From the NCBI GenBank assembly GCA_965153355.1, contig OZ231127.1, forward strand, positions 94,922,001-94,986,000: a stretch of DNA of 64,000 nucleotides, written 5' to 3'. Each line of letters opens with the position of its first letter. Positions within the stretch are counted from its first letter, which is position 1. Positions 48,717-59,352 of the stretch are shown in pieces. The stretch comes from Flaccisagitta enflata (lineage: Eukaryota > Chaetognatha > Sagittoidea > Aphragmophora). The position numbers and the translations under genes are program-made. The notes beneath the pieces were generated by a model. It ran no database searches, was not told where the DNA came from, and saw only the letters and a program-made list of their open reading frames with translations.

Positions 48717-49068
48717 AGAAATCGCTGGCCCTTTATTTCAAACAAAGGCGAACCGGGGAATGATGATAAAACCTTCACACGTAACATGGACGAGGGGAAA
48801 CAAGGCAAACGAGGCAGAGGAGGAAGAGGAGGAAGAGGAGGAAGAGGAAGAGCAGGCGATGGAAGAAATTGGAGAGGTGGACGTAGAAGCGGGCGGGAGG
48901 ATGCTCCCGGGATCCGAAGGGGAAAACTTTCCCTGAGCGCGGTTTATACGTTTACTGCGTTGTTTTCTTCCTTGGTTTCAAGTTGACAACCGGAAAAAAT
49001 GTGGAAGTACATTGGGAGCTATTGCTGAGGTACCAAATGTGTATTTATGACGGGAGCTAATACAGTAA
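48717..49068. other. Unclassified sequence with a GGA/AGA-rich patch
   Basis: Bases 48788-48900 are GAGGAAGAGGAGGAAGAGG-like. A short arginine/glycine-rich frame (48786-48986) arises from it. It resembles RGG boxes but is too short and simple to call. Confidence 0.4.
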
Positions 49069-49091
49069 AACCCCGCTATAGCAGTTTTTAG
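49069..49091. mobile_element. Solo pogo-like TIR
   Basis: TACAGTAAAACCCCGCTATA GCAG, matching the TIRs at 1603 and 43404. The rest of that MITE is missing and the neighbouring Helitron-like element begins at once. Confidence 0.5.
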
Positions 49092-49257
49092 GGGCGGGCT
49101 CGCGACTCCACCGCTTGCCGAGTCGGTCCGTCAGTCAATCCGTCTGTCGGTCCCTCCGTCGGTCTGTCCCAAATATTTCTGAATTGCAAGCGGTTTTTTT
49201 GCATAACGGCCCCTGCCCAACCATCCGCGATTGTCTTGCCGTGTATCCAGCCTTGTC
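49085..49257 (-). mobile_element. AACAA/CTAAAAA-family element, subfamily 1
   Basis: Plus-strand TTTTTAGGGGCGGGCTCGCG ACTCC, a GGTCCGTCAGTCAATCCGTC tract, GGCCCCTGCCCAACCATCCG CG and GCCGTGTATCCAGCCTTGT. Confidence 0.65.
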
Positions 49258-49447
49258 TTTTAACAGATTAACAGAATAGAATTACGTCTTTAACAATTTA
49301 GAATTTCCAGTTCATTTAGATCAGTCACTGGCACTGCATTATGATTAAACTGCATTTCAGTACCAAATTATATTCAGACCCTCATCCTTCAGAATTATCA
49401 AGGAAAAAGGCAACACCTAAGGACAAAAAAGAAAGGACATGAAGAGA

Positions 49448-49449
<2 letters not shown>

Positions 49450-49484
<35 letters not shown>
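49450..49484. repeat. (GA)n microsatellite
   Basis: Short GA run. Confidence 0.9.
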
Positions 49485-49487
<3 letters not shown>

Positions 49488-49604
49488 GGGTTTAAAAAAA
49501 AAGAGGGGAAAAAAGGAAAAAACGCGGGTAATTCCCGCGGGAGTTGTAAAACCGTTTTAACGAAGGAAAGCGAAAAAGCAATTTCGACTTTTGTCCAACC
49601 TTTT

Positions 49605-50065
49605 AAGGGCTTTTTGGACCTTGGTACGGCTGACAAGGAGGGCGTCCCATTTCCTGCTCAAGGTGTAAACTTTCTTTAGGGAGTTTAGGCCTTGGTACAA
49701 CTAACAAGAGAGGCATCTTATTTCCTGCTATCAGAGTAAACCTTCCTTAGGCGTTGGACCTTGGTACGGCTGAAACAAGGCCGGATACACGGCTACCCCA
49801 GTCGCGTGCGGGTGGACAGGGGCTGTATTTGAGGTCACTTGATCATTTGGGAAGGAGCGGTGAGGCCAAAGACCGCAAAAAAAATCCCAAAAAAAGTAAA
49901 GTGTGACGGACGGACCAACGGACAAACGGACCGGCAAAGCGGGGTGTAGAGTCGCGTAGCACGCGACTAAAAAGTAGCGTCCCATTTCTTGCTAGATGTG
50001 TAAACTTTCATTAGGCGTTGGACCTTGAAACAACTGACAAGAGGAGCGTCCCGTTAACTTTACGT
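49605..50065. repeat. Roughly 70-bp tandem repeat, interrupted
   Basis: Units contain GGACCTTGGTACGGCTGACA, GGCGTCCCATTTCCTGCT and GTAAACTTTCTTTAGG. Four units are visible, with a Helitron-like insertion at 49774-49973. Confidence 0.8.
49774..49973 (+). mobile_element. AACAA/CTAAAAA-family element, subfamily 1, full length
   Basis: AACAAGGCCGGATACACGGC, CAGTCGCGTGCGGGTGGACA GGGGC, GTGTGACGGACGGACCAACG GAC, AGCGGGGTGTAGA, the hairpin GTCGCGTAGCACGCGAC, TAAAAA. It sits inside the 70-bp tandem repeat. The host is rearranged by a few bases at the junction, and no TSD is evident. Confidence 0.75.
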
Positions 50066-50394
50066 TCACCTCCACGTTCACATTCTCATTTAGCCTCAGC
50101 ACGCATATTCGCTCTCACCTTGACGTTCAATAAGCTTTCGCATAAATTACTGAGAATCCAGCTGTCAACGCTTTTGGTCCACAAATTGTGTCATTTTGTC
50201 TTGCGTGTCGTAATGTATGCGGTGTATGCAAGACGGCGATGGGTACCCATTGGGTAGGGGCGTCGGAGAAAAAGTGGGGAGCCGATGGGCAAAGGGGGGG
50301 ATGCAATGGAGAAGAAGTGGGGAGCCGGATGGGCAAGGGGGAGGGGGGGGAATGAAACGGATGAAATTTTTTCCACGCCATCTGACATCCCAGA
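50066..50394. other. Unclassified spacer
   Basis: G-rich patches at 50270-50350; no gene recognised. Confidence 0.45.
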
Positions 50395-50640
50395 TTCGTC
50401 TCACAACAAAGGTCAGGGCCAAGATGGCAAAAATGGCATCACAGCCGAAATGACATCGACGGCCAAAGTAGCAAGATGGCCATAATGGCCAAAATGGCGC
50501 TACAACCAAGATGGCCAAACTGGCCAAAACGCATCACAGCTGTGGTGGCATAGACGGCCAAGTCAGCCAAGATGGCATTACTACCAAGATGGCGATATGG
50601 CACCATAGCCGAAATGGTATCCGCGTAGTCTTGACAGCCC
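50395..50640. repeat. Cluster of AAGATGGC / AAAATGGC words
   Basis: More than ten imperfect GCCAAGATGGCAAAAATGGC-type repeats in about 200 bp. The word resembles the core of YY1-type sites, but tandem degeneration is a sufficient explanation. Confidence 0.55.
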
Positions 50641-50732
50641 AGACAAAAATGACGGACGGAAATCAGACTGTCAAGTGAGGGAAACTTTGTGAATAACGCC
50701 ACTCATAAAAATGCGCGAGGGCTAAGGTTTGG

Positions 50733-51242
50733 AGAGAGAGAGAGAGAGAGATCCTAAGATTTACAGCGATAGAGAACTGCGCGACAGTTGTATGAGATAT
50801 CTAAGCTGGTGGTAAAGCGATACGTCCCCTTGGCAACCTTAGTTTTTATATTTTTCTTTCTTTTTCCTCAACTTTTTTTTCTCTTTGTTCTGTGGACTCC
50901 TGACAGTAGTTGTAATACAGACTTACAGGCTTCAATTTGTGATTGTCGTGTAAATACTTAAGTATTACTTATGCTTCCTCGCAACTCGAGCCCTCTGTCT
51001 AGAGGTCGTATTTATTCCTCCGTCAGTATAAACTGTCATGAACGTACATCATATGGTGGCAAAGAATTGTGGGCATACTTCATGTCATACCACATTTCTC
51101 CATGTCATACGTGGGCATACATCATGTCATACCATACTTCTCTATGTCATAGGTGGGGAGAAAAACCACCGACAATATTGAACTGTCACTCAGGAAAAGA
51201 AACCGTCAACGTCAGACCGAAGGAAAACGCAGAGCGATGGGA

Positions 51243-51295
<53 letters not shown>

Positions 51296-52265
51296 TAAGA
51301 TTTACAGTGATAGAGAACTGCGAGACAGTTGTATGAGATATCTAAGCTGGTGGTAAAGCGATACGTCCCCTTGGTAACCTTAGTTTCCATATTTTTCTTT
51401 CTTTTTCTCTTTGTTCTGTGGACTCCTGACAGTAGTTGTAATACAGACTTACAGGATTCCAGTTGTTATTGTCGTGTACATACTTCTGCCTCCTCGCAAC
51501 TCGAGCCCTCTGTCTAGAGGTCGTATTTATTCCTCCGTTGGTATAAACTGTCATGAACGTACATCATATGGTGGCAAATAATTGTGGGCATACTTCATGT
51601 CATACCACATTTCTCCATGTCATACGTGGGCATACATCATGTCATACCATACTTCTCTATGTCATAGGTGGGGAGAAAAACCACCGACAATATTGAACTG
51701 TCACTCAGGAAAAGAAACCGTCAACGTCAGACCGAAGGAAAACGCAGAGCGATGGGAGTAAGAGAGAGAGAGAGAGATCCTAAGATTTACAGTGATAGAG
51801 AACTGCGAGACAGTTGTATGAGATATCTAAGCTGGTGGTAAAGCGATACGTCCCCTTGGTAACCTTAGTTTCCATATTTTTCTTTCTTTTTCTCTTTGTT
51901 CTGTGGACTCCTGACAGTAGTTGTAATACAGACTTACAGGATTCCAGTTGTTATTGTCGTGTACATACTTCTGCCTCCTCGCAACTCGAGCCCTCTGTCT
52001 AGAGGTCGTATTTCTTCCTCCGTCGGTATAAACTGTCATAAACGAACATCATAAGGTGGAAAAGAATTGTGGGCATACTTCATGTCATACCACATTTCTC
52101 CATGTCATACGTGGGCATACATCATGTCATACCATACTTTTCCATGTCATAGGTGGGGAGAAAAACCACCGACAATATTGAACTGTCATTCAGGAAAAGA
52201 AACCGTCAACGTCAGACCGAAGGAAAACGGGGAGCGATGGGAGTAAGAGAGAGAGAGAGAGAAAG
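50733..52265. repeat. Three tandem ~0.5-kb units, each led by (GA)n
   Basis: Each unit begins GAGAGATCCTAAGATTTACA, continues AGTTGTATGAGATATCTAAG and CGATACGTCCCCTTGG, and ends AGACCGAAGGAAAAC...GCGATGGGAGTAA before the next GA tract. GA tracts start near 50733, 51247, 51760 and 52246. Units 2 and 3 are most alike. Inside each unit a GTGGGCATACTTCATGTCAT segment is itself repeated. Confidence 0.92.
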
Positions 52266-52396
52266 AAAAGAAAGAGTCAGACACAGACAGTCACACTGAC
52301 AAATGGACGATCAGGTGGACACAGAGTTCACCAATTTACCTAGTACAGAATCGAAATATTCATTCTATAAATTGGAAAATGCAGGTGATCATAAGC

Positions 52397-52430
52397 TTGT
52401 TGTTATTGTTGTTGTTGTTATTGTTGTTGC

Positions 52431-52505
<75 letters not shown>

Positions 52506-52615
52506 GGTTGTTGTTGTTGTTCTTCCTCTTCTTCTTCTTCTTCTTCTTCTTCTTCTTCTTCTTCTTCTTCTTCTTCTTCTTCTTCTTCTTCTTCTTCTTC
52601 TTCTTCTTCTTCTCC
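52397..52615. repeat. (GTT)n-(CTT)n compound microsatellite
   Basis: GTT units to about 52520, then CTT units to 52613. Confidence 0.97.
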
Positions 52616-52624
52616 TTACACTGT

Positions 52625-52661
52625 GTACTGTGTAGAGTCGCGTAGCTCTTGACTAAAAAGT
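52625..52661 (+). mobile_element. AACAA/CTAAAAA-family 3' end fragment
   Basis: GTGTAGAGTCGCGTAGCTCT TGACTAAAAA directly after the microsatellite. Confidence 0.45.
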
Positions 52662-53085
52662 AACACACCTCTTGATGCAAGTATGCAGGTATCCACTATC
52701 TATTAAGTGTTATTTACGAACACTATTTCGAAAATAAAAAAGCGGGTTAACGAACTCTTATTACAATAAGTTTTTTCGCATTCAGCCATTTCCTTTTTCC
52801 TTTTTTTCTTTTTTTTTTTTCTCCCTTTCCGTTGAAAAAAACCTTTTGTTCCGATGCGATGATGAAAAGATAAGATTGGAACGAGAAAAAGATCAGAAGA
52901 ATTAAAAAAAACAGCAAAATTAATATAAAATTCCTGAACAAAATGAGGATGATTCATGAAGAAACGAAATCCTTGATAAAGTTTGGTAAAGTTATGAAGT
53001 GACATAATTTTCAGTTTGGGTATAGTGAGGGATACTGTTCCAGCCATCATACGTACGTGTGGAACATAATCCTTTCCTTTGAATA
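52662..53085. other. Unclassified spacer
   Basis: AT-rich; no gene recognised. Confidence 0.5.
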
Positions 53086-53480
<395 letters not shown>

Positions 53481-53937
53481 CATTCATTCGTTTTCTTCAT
53501 CATTTTTTTCAGAAATGTTGACAAGTAATCGTGAAAATAATCGGATTCAAACAAACTCACCTCCTTAATTGGACATGGAAACTAAAAAAATGACGTAAAT
53601 CTGATTTATAAAAAATCATTTAAAAAAAAGCTCGTCATGATGGAAAGTCGATGAAACTCCACAAACCATTCATGTGAAAAAAAAAATGATTAAGTGATTT
53701 TCTTCAGTGATTTGCATCAGCACCAAATGACCGCAAAAAGCTTTACAAAAGCTGAATAGATTGAATTGCCATCAAAAATCGAATTTATTTGGGGAGGGAG
53801 GGGAATATATTTTACAAAAAAAAAAAGAAATAAAAGAAATACCTAAAGAAGTCCGACAAATCCAAAAACTTAGTTTGAATAATTTATATAGATTGTATAG
53901 TTTTAAATAAAAAAACAAACAATGGCAATGCGATATT
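53481..53937. other. AT-rich sequence upstream of the candidate exon
   Basis: AT-rich with A-runs; no promoter element can be named with confidence. Confidence 0.4.
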
Positions 53938-54059
53938 ATGAAAATCGTATCTAGTGAGAGCGAAGGTGCTCTGGTTGACATTACCAACGCCTCCTCTTCA
54001 TCATCGACGTCATTATCATCGCCGCCTAACGCGTCAACGTCAACCACGACGATGACGTT

Positions 54060-54090
<31 letters not shown>

Positions 54091-54315
54091 AATGGCGTGA
54101 CTGGCGTTGGCGGCGTCGTTGGCGGAAGCGGCGGAAGTGGCGTCTTGGGGCCGCAGCCGCCGCAGCCGCCGTCATCTGCGCCAACTTCATCTTCTTCCTC
54201 GACGGCGCCGGAAACATTTCAAAGTCCGCTTTTGGGACGAAATTTGGCGCCGATTCAAATCCCGTCGATTCATCCAACGGGATCGGCCTCACCGGCGCTT
54301 CATGAATTAACGCAG
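53938..54315 (+). CDS. Candidate first coding exon, product not recognised
   Basis: An ATG-initiated frame of 126 codons runs to a CAG|GTGACT splice-donor-like junction at 54315/54316; read without splicing, the frame stops at 54328-54330. The predicted segment has an acidic start (SSESEGALVDITN), Ser/Thr- and Gly/Pro-rich low-complexity stretches, and a less simple C-terminal part (FQSPLLGRNLAPIQIPSIHP then a SPALHELTQ end). Base composition is clearly more GC-rich than the flanks, with codon-like third-position G/C. No known domain was identified. Partial trinucleotide repetition (GACGATGAC) weakens the case. It could be a genuine 5' exon of a regulatory protein or chance. Confidence 0.4.
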
Positions 54316-54372
54316 GTGACTTATGATTGACCGATTGATTGATTGATTGATTGATTGATTTGATGTGGGTAG

Positions 54373-54450
54373 GTTTCACCAACGCTTCATGAACTCACGC
54401 AAGAGTTTGATCGATTGCTTGAAATCAGCATAAAGATCATTTGCATATTG
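54373..54450 (+). pseudogene. Possible duplicated or alternative exon segment
   Basis: After TAG at 54370-54372 the sequence reads GTTTCACCAACGCTTCATGA ACTCACGCAAGAG, which repeats the end of the preceding candidate exon at DNA level. It encodes SPTLHELTQ followed by EFDRLLEIS before a stop at 54451-54453. It may be a second copy of an exon edge. No donor site is evident. Confidence 0.3.
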
Positions 54451-54453
54451 TAG

Positions 54454-54921
54454 CTTTAAGAAAATCGTTCGTTTGTAATGTTGTCAATTAAGAATAGAAA
54501 CAATTGACGATGAACTATATCTTGAACATTTTTTTCCCTTTTATGAGATTGAAAAAGAAAAACTTAGGCTTATTCGAAATCTATAACCATTGTTTTGCCC
54601 CAAGTGTAGTCTTCCTCGAGAAGGATCGATGTGGGTCTATAATGCACTAAAAAATCAAAATTTCACGAAATGGGCAAAGGTATTTTAAAAAATTCCTTGA
54701 ATACGATGTGACTCGGTGGCACACACTTGATCAGAGCTGTGAGCCTATGACCCAGCCGTAATGCGGGAGTTGTTCCAAGAGACCTAGACAGTACACAACT
54801 GCTACACAGATTTGTCATATACTTCATTGAACTGAAATTGAACCAAAACTTCCTCGTTTACTACAAGGAAAATAAAGTTTAGACATCCCATCACAATGTC
54901 TAATGATAATGAGATAAACTC
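54454..54921. other. Unclassified spacer
   Basis: No gene or recognised repeat. Confidence 0.5.
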
Positions 54922-55095
54922 AACAAGTGACGCAGGGTCACAATATGGTTGCGGGCAGGGGCATACAACCCCCATCCATACCATCACACCCATAGGTAAT
55001 CGAATTTGCAGAACATTATATGCGCGTTTTCGCACTTTTGACTCGAGCGCGAAGGACGAACCAAAAGACCAATTAACGGACAATGTTGCAACTTA
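54922..55095 (+). mobile_element. AACAA/CTAAAAA-family element, subfamily 5, 3'-degenerate
   Basis: AACAAGTGACGCAGGGTCAC AATATGGTTGCGGGCAGGGG is the 5' end. GGACGAACCAAAAGACCAAT marks the tetranucleotide region; the final hairpin is lost. Confidence 0.55.
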
Positions 55096-55412
55096 AAAAT
55101 CAAATTGACTTACTCAAAAGTTGGGGTAATCATGAAAATCGCCTCGGCGAAGTAAATTGTATTGAGATAAGCAAATAATAACTGTATAATAGATTGAGCT
55201 TTTAGGGATGGGGATCTTCTTTATGGGTGGGGAATTCCCGTAGGGGTGGGGAACCTTACCCTCTCGCAGATCCTCACCCTCATAGGCAAGACGGCAGCAT
55301 TAAGGGGGAAGTTATTGCTTCACGACAGAAAAGTACAATCAAGAGGTCTGTCTTCAATCATGACGCCTAACGGAAATGAATGTCTTTTGTGAGATGTATA
55401 TGCTTGGGTGAA

Positions 55413-55640
55413 TGGACAAGCACGATCGGGCACCGCTGCGTCCTGGCTGTGTCTTTGTGTGAATTGAATAATGCGGTAAACATGTGTGAGGCATAGATGG
55501 AATGTGAAGGGGACGTTTTGGTGATACTGCTTAGTTTCCTGATGTGAAAAAAGGACCGATCTTCTCGAAACACGTTCGTCGATCATTTGATTTAGTATGA
55601 CTGTACGAGATCTAGCTGGGGCCAAGATATCACTATCAAA
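55413..55640 (+). mobile_element. Diverged subfamily-4-like repeat
   Basis: GACAAGCACGATCGGGCACC GCTGCGTC, GTGTGAATTGAATAATG and TCGATCATTTGATTTAGTAT match, with changes, the 21323 and 26127 elements in the same order. No intact 3' hairpin. Confidence 0.5.
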
Positions 55641-55992
55641 ATGTGTCTCTAAACTTTTGAGACTTCCTGTGTCCCCGCTAAGCATCCTTTTCTGTCGACC
55701 AGTTACGATCAACTCGGACACCATCTCAAATTCTATTTGCAGTAAACCAATGAAAAATTAATAGTAAGGGTGAAGTTAATATGATAGGTCATCATAATAT
55801 TGTTCTTCTGTCTACTAGTGAATGTTCTAAAGGTATCCATTGTATGGATGCAGGCAAACGAATCTTAGCCTGACTTTTCTTTTTGAAGAACGGGTATTAC
55901 TCATACTTAATTCGTACCAATTATTACAGTATCTATTTCCAAAATAAGTTCATCAATTTTGATCGTTTTACTCGATTTTATTCAACCTCAAT
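55641..55992. other. Unclassified spacer
   Basis: No gene recognised. Confidence 0.45.
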
Positions 55993-56027
55993 ATGCAAAT
56001 CATGCAACCAATCCTTTTCTACTGTTT

Positions 56028-56104
<77 letters not shown>

Positions 56105-56218
56105 ACAATCACAACAACACCCCCTTGATTCCATTATGTGGCCAAGGGGTCTCTCAAGATACTGATAACAACAGCGTAAACGTACTCAACAACAACAACA
56201 ACAACAACAACGACAACG

Positions 56219-56269
<51 letters not shown>

Positions 56270-56317
56270 TAAAACACACCCCCTTGATTCCATTATGTGG
56301 CCAAGGGGTCCCTCAAG

Positions 56318-56356
<39 letters not shown>

Positions 56357-56358
56357 GC

Positions 56359-56392
<34 letters not shown>

Positions 56393-59352
56393 TCAAGCAA
56401 AAACAATCTGCCCACAATAAATGGTATATAATGTATGCCAATGTATGTGGACTAAAAAGCAAGAAAAAAGGGCTTGTCGAAATTTTACATGATAATAAGC
56501 CTCATCTATTTCTATTGACTGAAACCCAATTAAGATGTGACACTACAGAAAAGTTTGATGGCTACACCTTTTTCAGCAGAATACGTGATAAGAAAATCGG
56601 AGGAGGAGTTGGCATACTAGTCCGCAACGATCTCATCATGAATATCTCATCTCACTTCACCGATAGGAATATTGAAATCATATGGGTGTCCATAAGACGC
56701 AAAGACATGCCTCCCTTATTCGTTGGGTCCTACTATGGAAAACAAGAATCAACAAAGAAAAATGACATAGAACAAGAAATGCACCTACTATCAGAGGAAA
56801 TAGAAGAAAGAAAAAATGAAGGCGAAGTTTTGCTATTAATGGACGGTAATGCAAAAATTGTCCTACTAAATGAAGAAGTTAGTCGAAATGGAGGCCTTCT
56901 TAAACAAGTATTCACTCAGACGGGTCTTATTGTGATGAATGATACAACGAAATGCAATGGAAAAATTACAAGAAAGAATAACATAAATGAAAATGAATAT
57001 TCTGCCATTGATTTCATACTCGCGAGTAACACAGTAGAAAAATGGATCGAAAGGGCTCTCATAGATGAAGATGGACTATTTAAAATCAAAGGGAAAAAAG
57101 AGAGCGATCACAACACAATATGCATCCATCTTACAATACCCGAACTGGACAGATTTAAAAATTCGAAACAAGTCGGTTGGAATATTGGCGCCCCTGATGA
57201 GAAATGGGATGCATTTAAACGCGAACTTGATGAAAGACAACAGAAAATAATACAGATATTAATGAATGAAAATGATGAAATCGACCAAATATACTCAAAA
57301 GTATGTAAAGAAATAGATGAAGCTGCTAGAAACACTATAGGTAAAACAACCTTTAAGACCCACCCAGGGAAGAAAGAATCAAAAGAAATTAAAGAGTTGA
57401 AAAACCAGAAGAAAGAGCTTAAAAAAGAAATAAATGAAGAAAAAAACGAAGAGAGAAAGAAACTTCTTATCACAAAACACAAGGACTTGCAAGAAAAAAC
57501 GAGAGAAATATTAACAAGAGAAAAAATTGTAGAAATAACAGCAAAACTAGACAAAATTATCAATGATACAACCGGAAAGACGTTTTGGGGCGAAAAAAGA
57601 AAAATGTCAAGGAACCCCGCGTTTGAGTCACTTGTCATCAAAGATGCAAATGGACAACGACAATTCACACCACAGGGTATAAAAGATGCCACTGCAGAAT
57701 ATTACGAGTGCCTTTACAGATGGAAAGAATTCCCATATCACCCTTACCACGACGAAGTAGAACAAAAAATGATAGAATACACAAACGACTTAACACATGA
57801 ACACATGCGCTACAACATGGCACCAAATATTCAGGAAATTGTCGAGATAGTCAAAAACAAAAAGAATGGGAAATCAACACCCGATTATAAGAATGAGATG
57901 TTAAAAAGACCAGGCCAATCAATGCTAAACATACTTGTTCCACTTACTTGGAGAATATGGTTTGGTGAAAATTTGCCTCGCATATGGAACCTAGGGCTTG
58001 TGACAAGTCTCTGGAAAGGAAAAGGCGACAAAGAGGACTTACACAATTACCGTGGGATTACAACTTCATCTGCGATTGGAACAATATTTGACGCCCTGAT
58101 AGATAATAGAATTGAATCCGTTGTTCCCTTCACTCAAGCCCAAGGGGGAGGGAGACAAGGAATGTCGACTTTTGACCATGTTTTCCTCTTAAGAGCAGTC
58201 ATAGATATAGCAAAAAAGCGAAAGAGCCCTACTTTTATTACCTTTTATGATGTCAGTAAGGCCTACGACAATGTAAATAATAATGACATGCTAACTATTA
58301 TGTGGGATAAAGGCCTTCGGGGAAAGGCTTGGAGGATCCTTAGTAATCTTAATAGTAACCTGAAAGCCAAAATGAAAACAAAATATGGAATAACAAGAGA
58401 GATCGAAATGGAGATCGGAGGAAAGCAGGGATCGCGGCTGACTGGAAAGATGTTTTCCAAACTAATGGACATGTTAGCAGAAGAACTAATGGAATCTGGG
58501 GAGGGATTTGCAGTCAATGATATTCTAACAATAGCAGTACTTCTCTGGGTTGATGATGTCATTAGTTGCGTCGATGGTGAAGCAGAACAAGAAAAAATGT
58601 TAAAAAAGATACATGAGTTTGCTCTCAAACACAGACTTGTTTGGGGCCAAAGCAAATGCAAGGTCATGCGTGTTGACAAGCATAAAGGTGAACCAAAGGA
58701 ATGGAACCTAGGTGACCAAATAATCCAGGAAACCTCTTCATATAAGTACCTTGGAGACGTGATCACCGACGACGGCAAAAACAACAAAAATCTCGAGGCG
58801 CGACAAAACAACTCACTCATCACAACTGTGACCATAAACAGTATAGCGGAAAGTGAGATTATGAGAAACATAGGAACCCGAGTACTAATTGAAATGCATA
58901 ATAAAAAGAATTTATCAGCAATACTGACAAATGCTGAGTCATGGACTCTAAATCAGGGGGAAAAAACGAAACTTGAACGAATAGAAATTCAATCAATGAA
59001 ATATCTTTTTGACCTTCCGGCCCACACCCCTAATCCTGCAATAGTGTTTGCTTTTGGCTTGTTATTCACAAATATCCGTGTAGACAAAAAACGTTTTCTT
59101 TATCTCCATCGCATATTAAACAGAGACCATGACAACTGGACAAGAATCACTTTACAGACATTGCAAGAAATGGATATCGGATGGGGAAAAAGCGTAAAAG
59201 ACGCATTACGCGAATATGGCCTACCCAATGATTTTACCGAAATTGGACAGACACATATAAGGCAGTGGGAAAGAATGGTCACCCAGAGAACTGAGGTAAT
59301 GAACCAGAAGAGACTCTACAACGACTGTCACAAGAGTGAAAATAACCAGTAG
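55993..59352 (+). CDS. LINE ORF, endonuclease and reverse transcriptase part (truncated by insertion)
   Basis: The open frame runs from 55993, but the first 146 codons are translated microsatellite and (AAC)n. The first Met next to the domain is at 56431. The endonuclease starts at YANVCGLKS and shows TETQL (the catalytic Glu region), GGGVGILV, LLLMDGNAK, SAIDFILAS and the C-terminal SDHN motif. The reverse transcriptase follows with NYRGIT, QGGGRQGMST, FYDVSKAYD (first catalytic Asp), KQGSRLTGKMFS and LLWVDDVI (motif C, with Trp-Val-Asp-Asp instead of the usual Tyr/Phe-Ala-Asp-Asp). A lysine/glutamate-rich linker separates the domains. Stop TAG at 59350-59352 is the first three bases of the inserted transposon, so the protein is cut short before its zinc knuckle. 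Apart from the insertion, no frameshift or stop was seen, suggesting a fairly young copy. Confidence 0.9.
56031..56100. repeat. (CT)n microsatellite at the LINE 5' side
   Basis: A perfect 70-bp CT run immediately before the LINE 5' region. The LINE 3' side is also followed by (TC)n. Confidence 0.95.
56101..56400. repeat. LINE 5' region: (AAC)n with two 40-bp monomers
   Basis: Two copies of CCCCCTTGATTCCATTATGT GGCCAAGGGGTC (about 56119 and 56277), each followed by an (AAC)n tract. Within each monomer CCCCTTG and CCAAGGGG can pair as a hairpin. In frame it gives a repeated PLIPLCGQGV peptide and polyasparagine, which may or may not be translated. Confidence 0.75.
59342..59349. other. Left target-site duplication ATAACCAG
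   Basis: The 8 bp ATAACCAG before TAGATAGCAG is repeated at 63445-63452 after CTGCTATCTA. Confidence 0.85.

Noticed and set aside
48786-48986. Short arginine/glycine-rich ORF resembling an RGG-box protein
   Set aside because: It comes from a GGA/AGA repeat patch of about 110 bp and lacks any other domain.
57108-58871. Minus-strand ORFs of about 200 codons inside the LINE
   Set aside because: They are antisense shadows of the endonuclease/RT frame.
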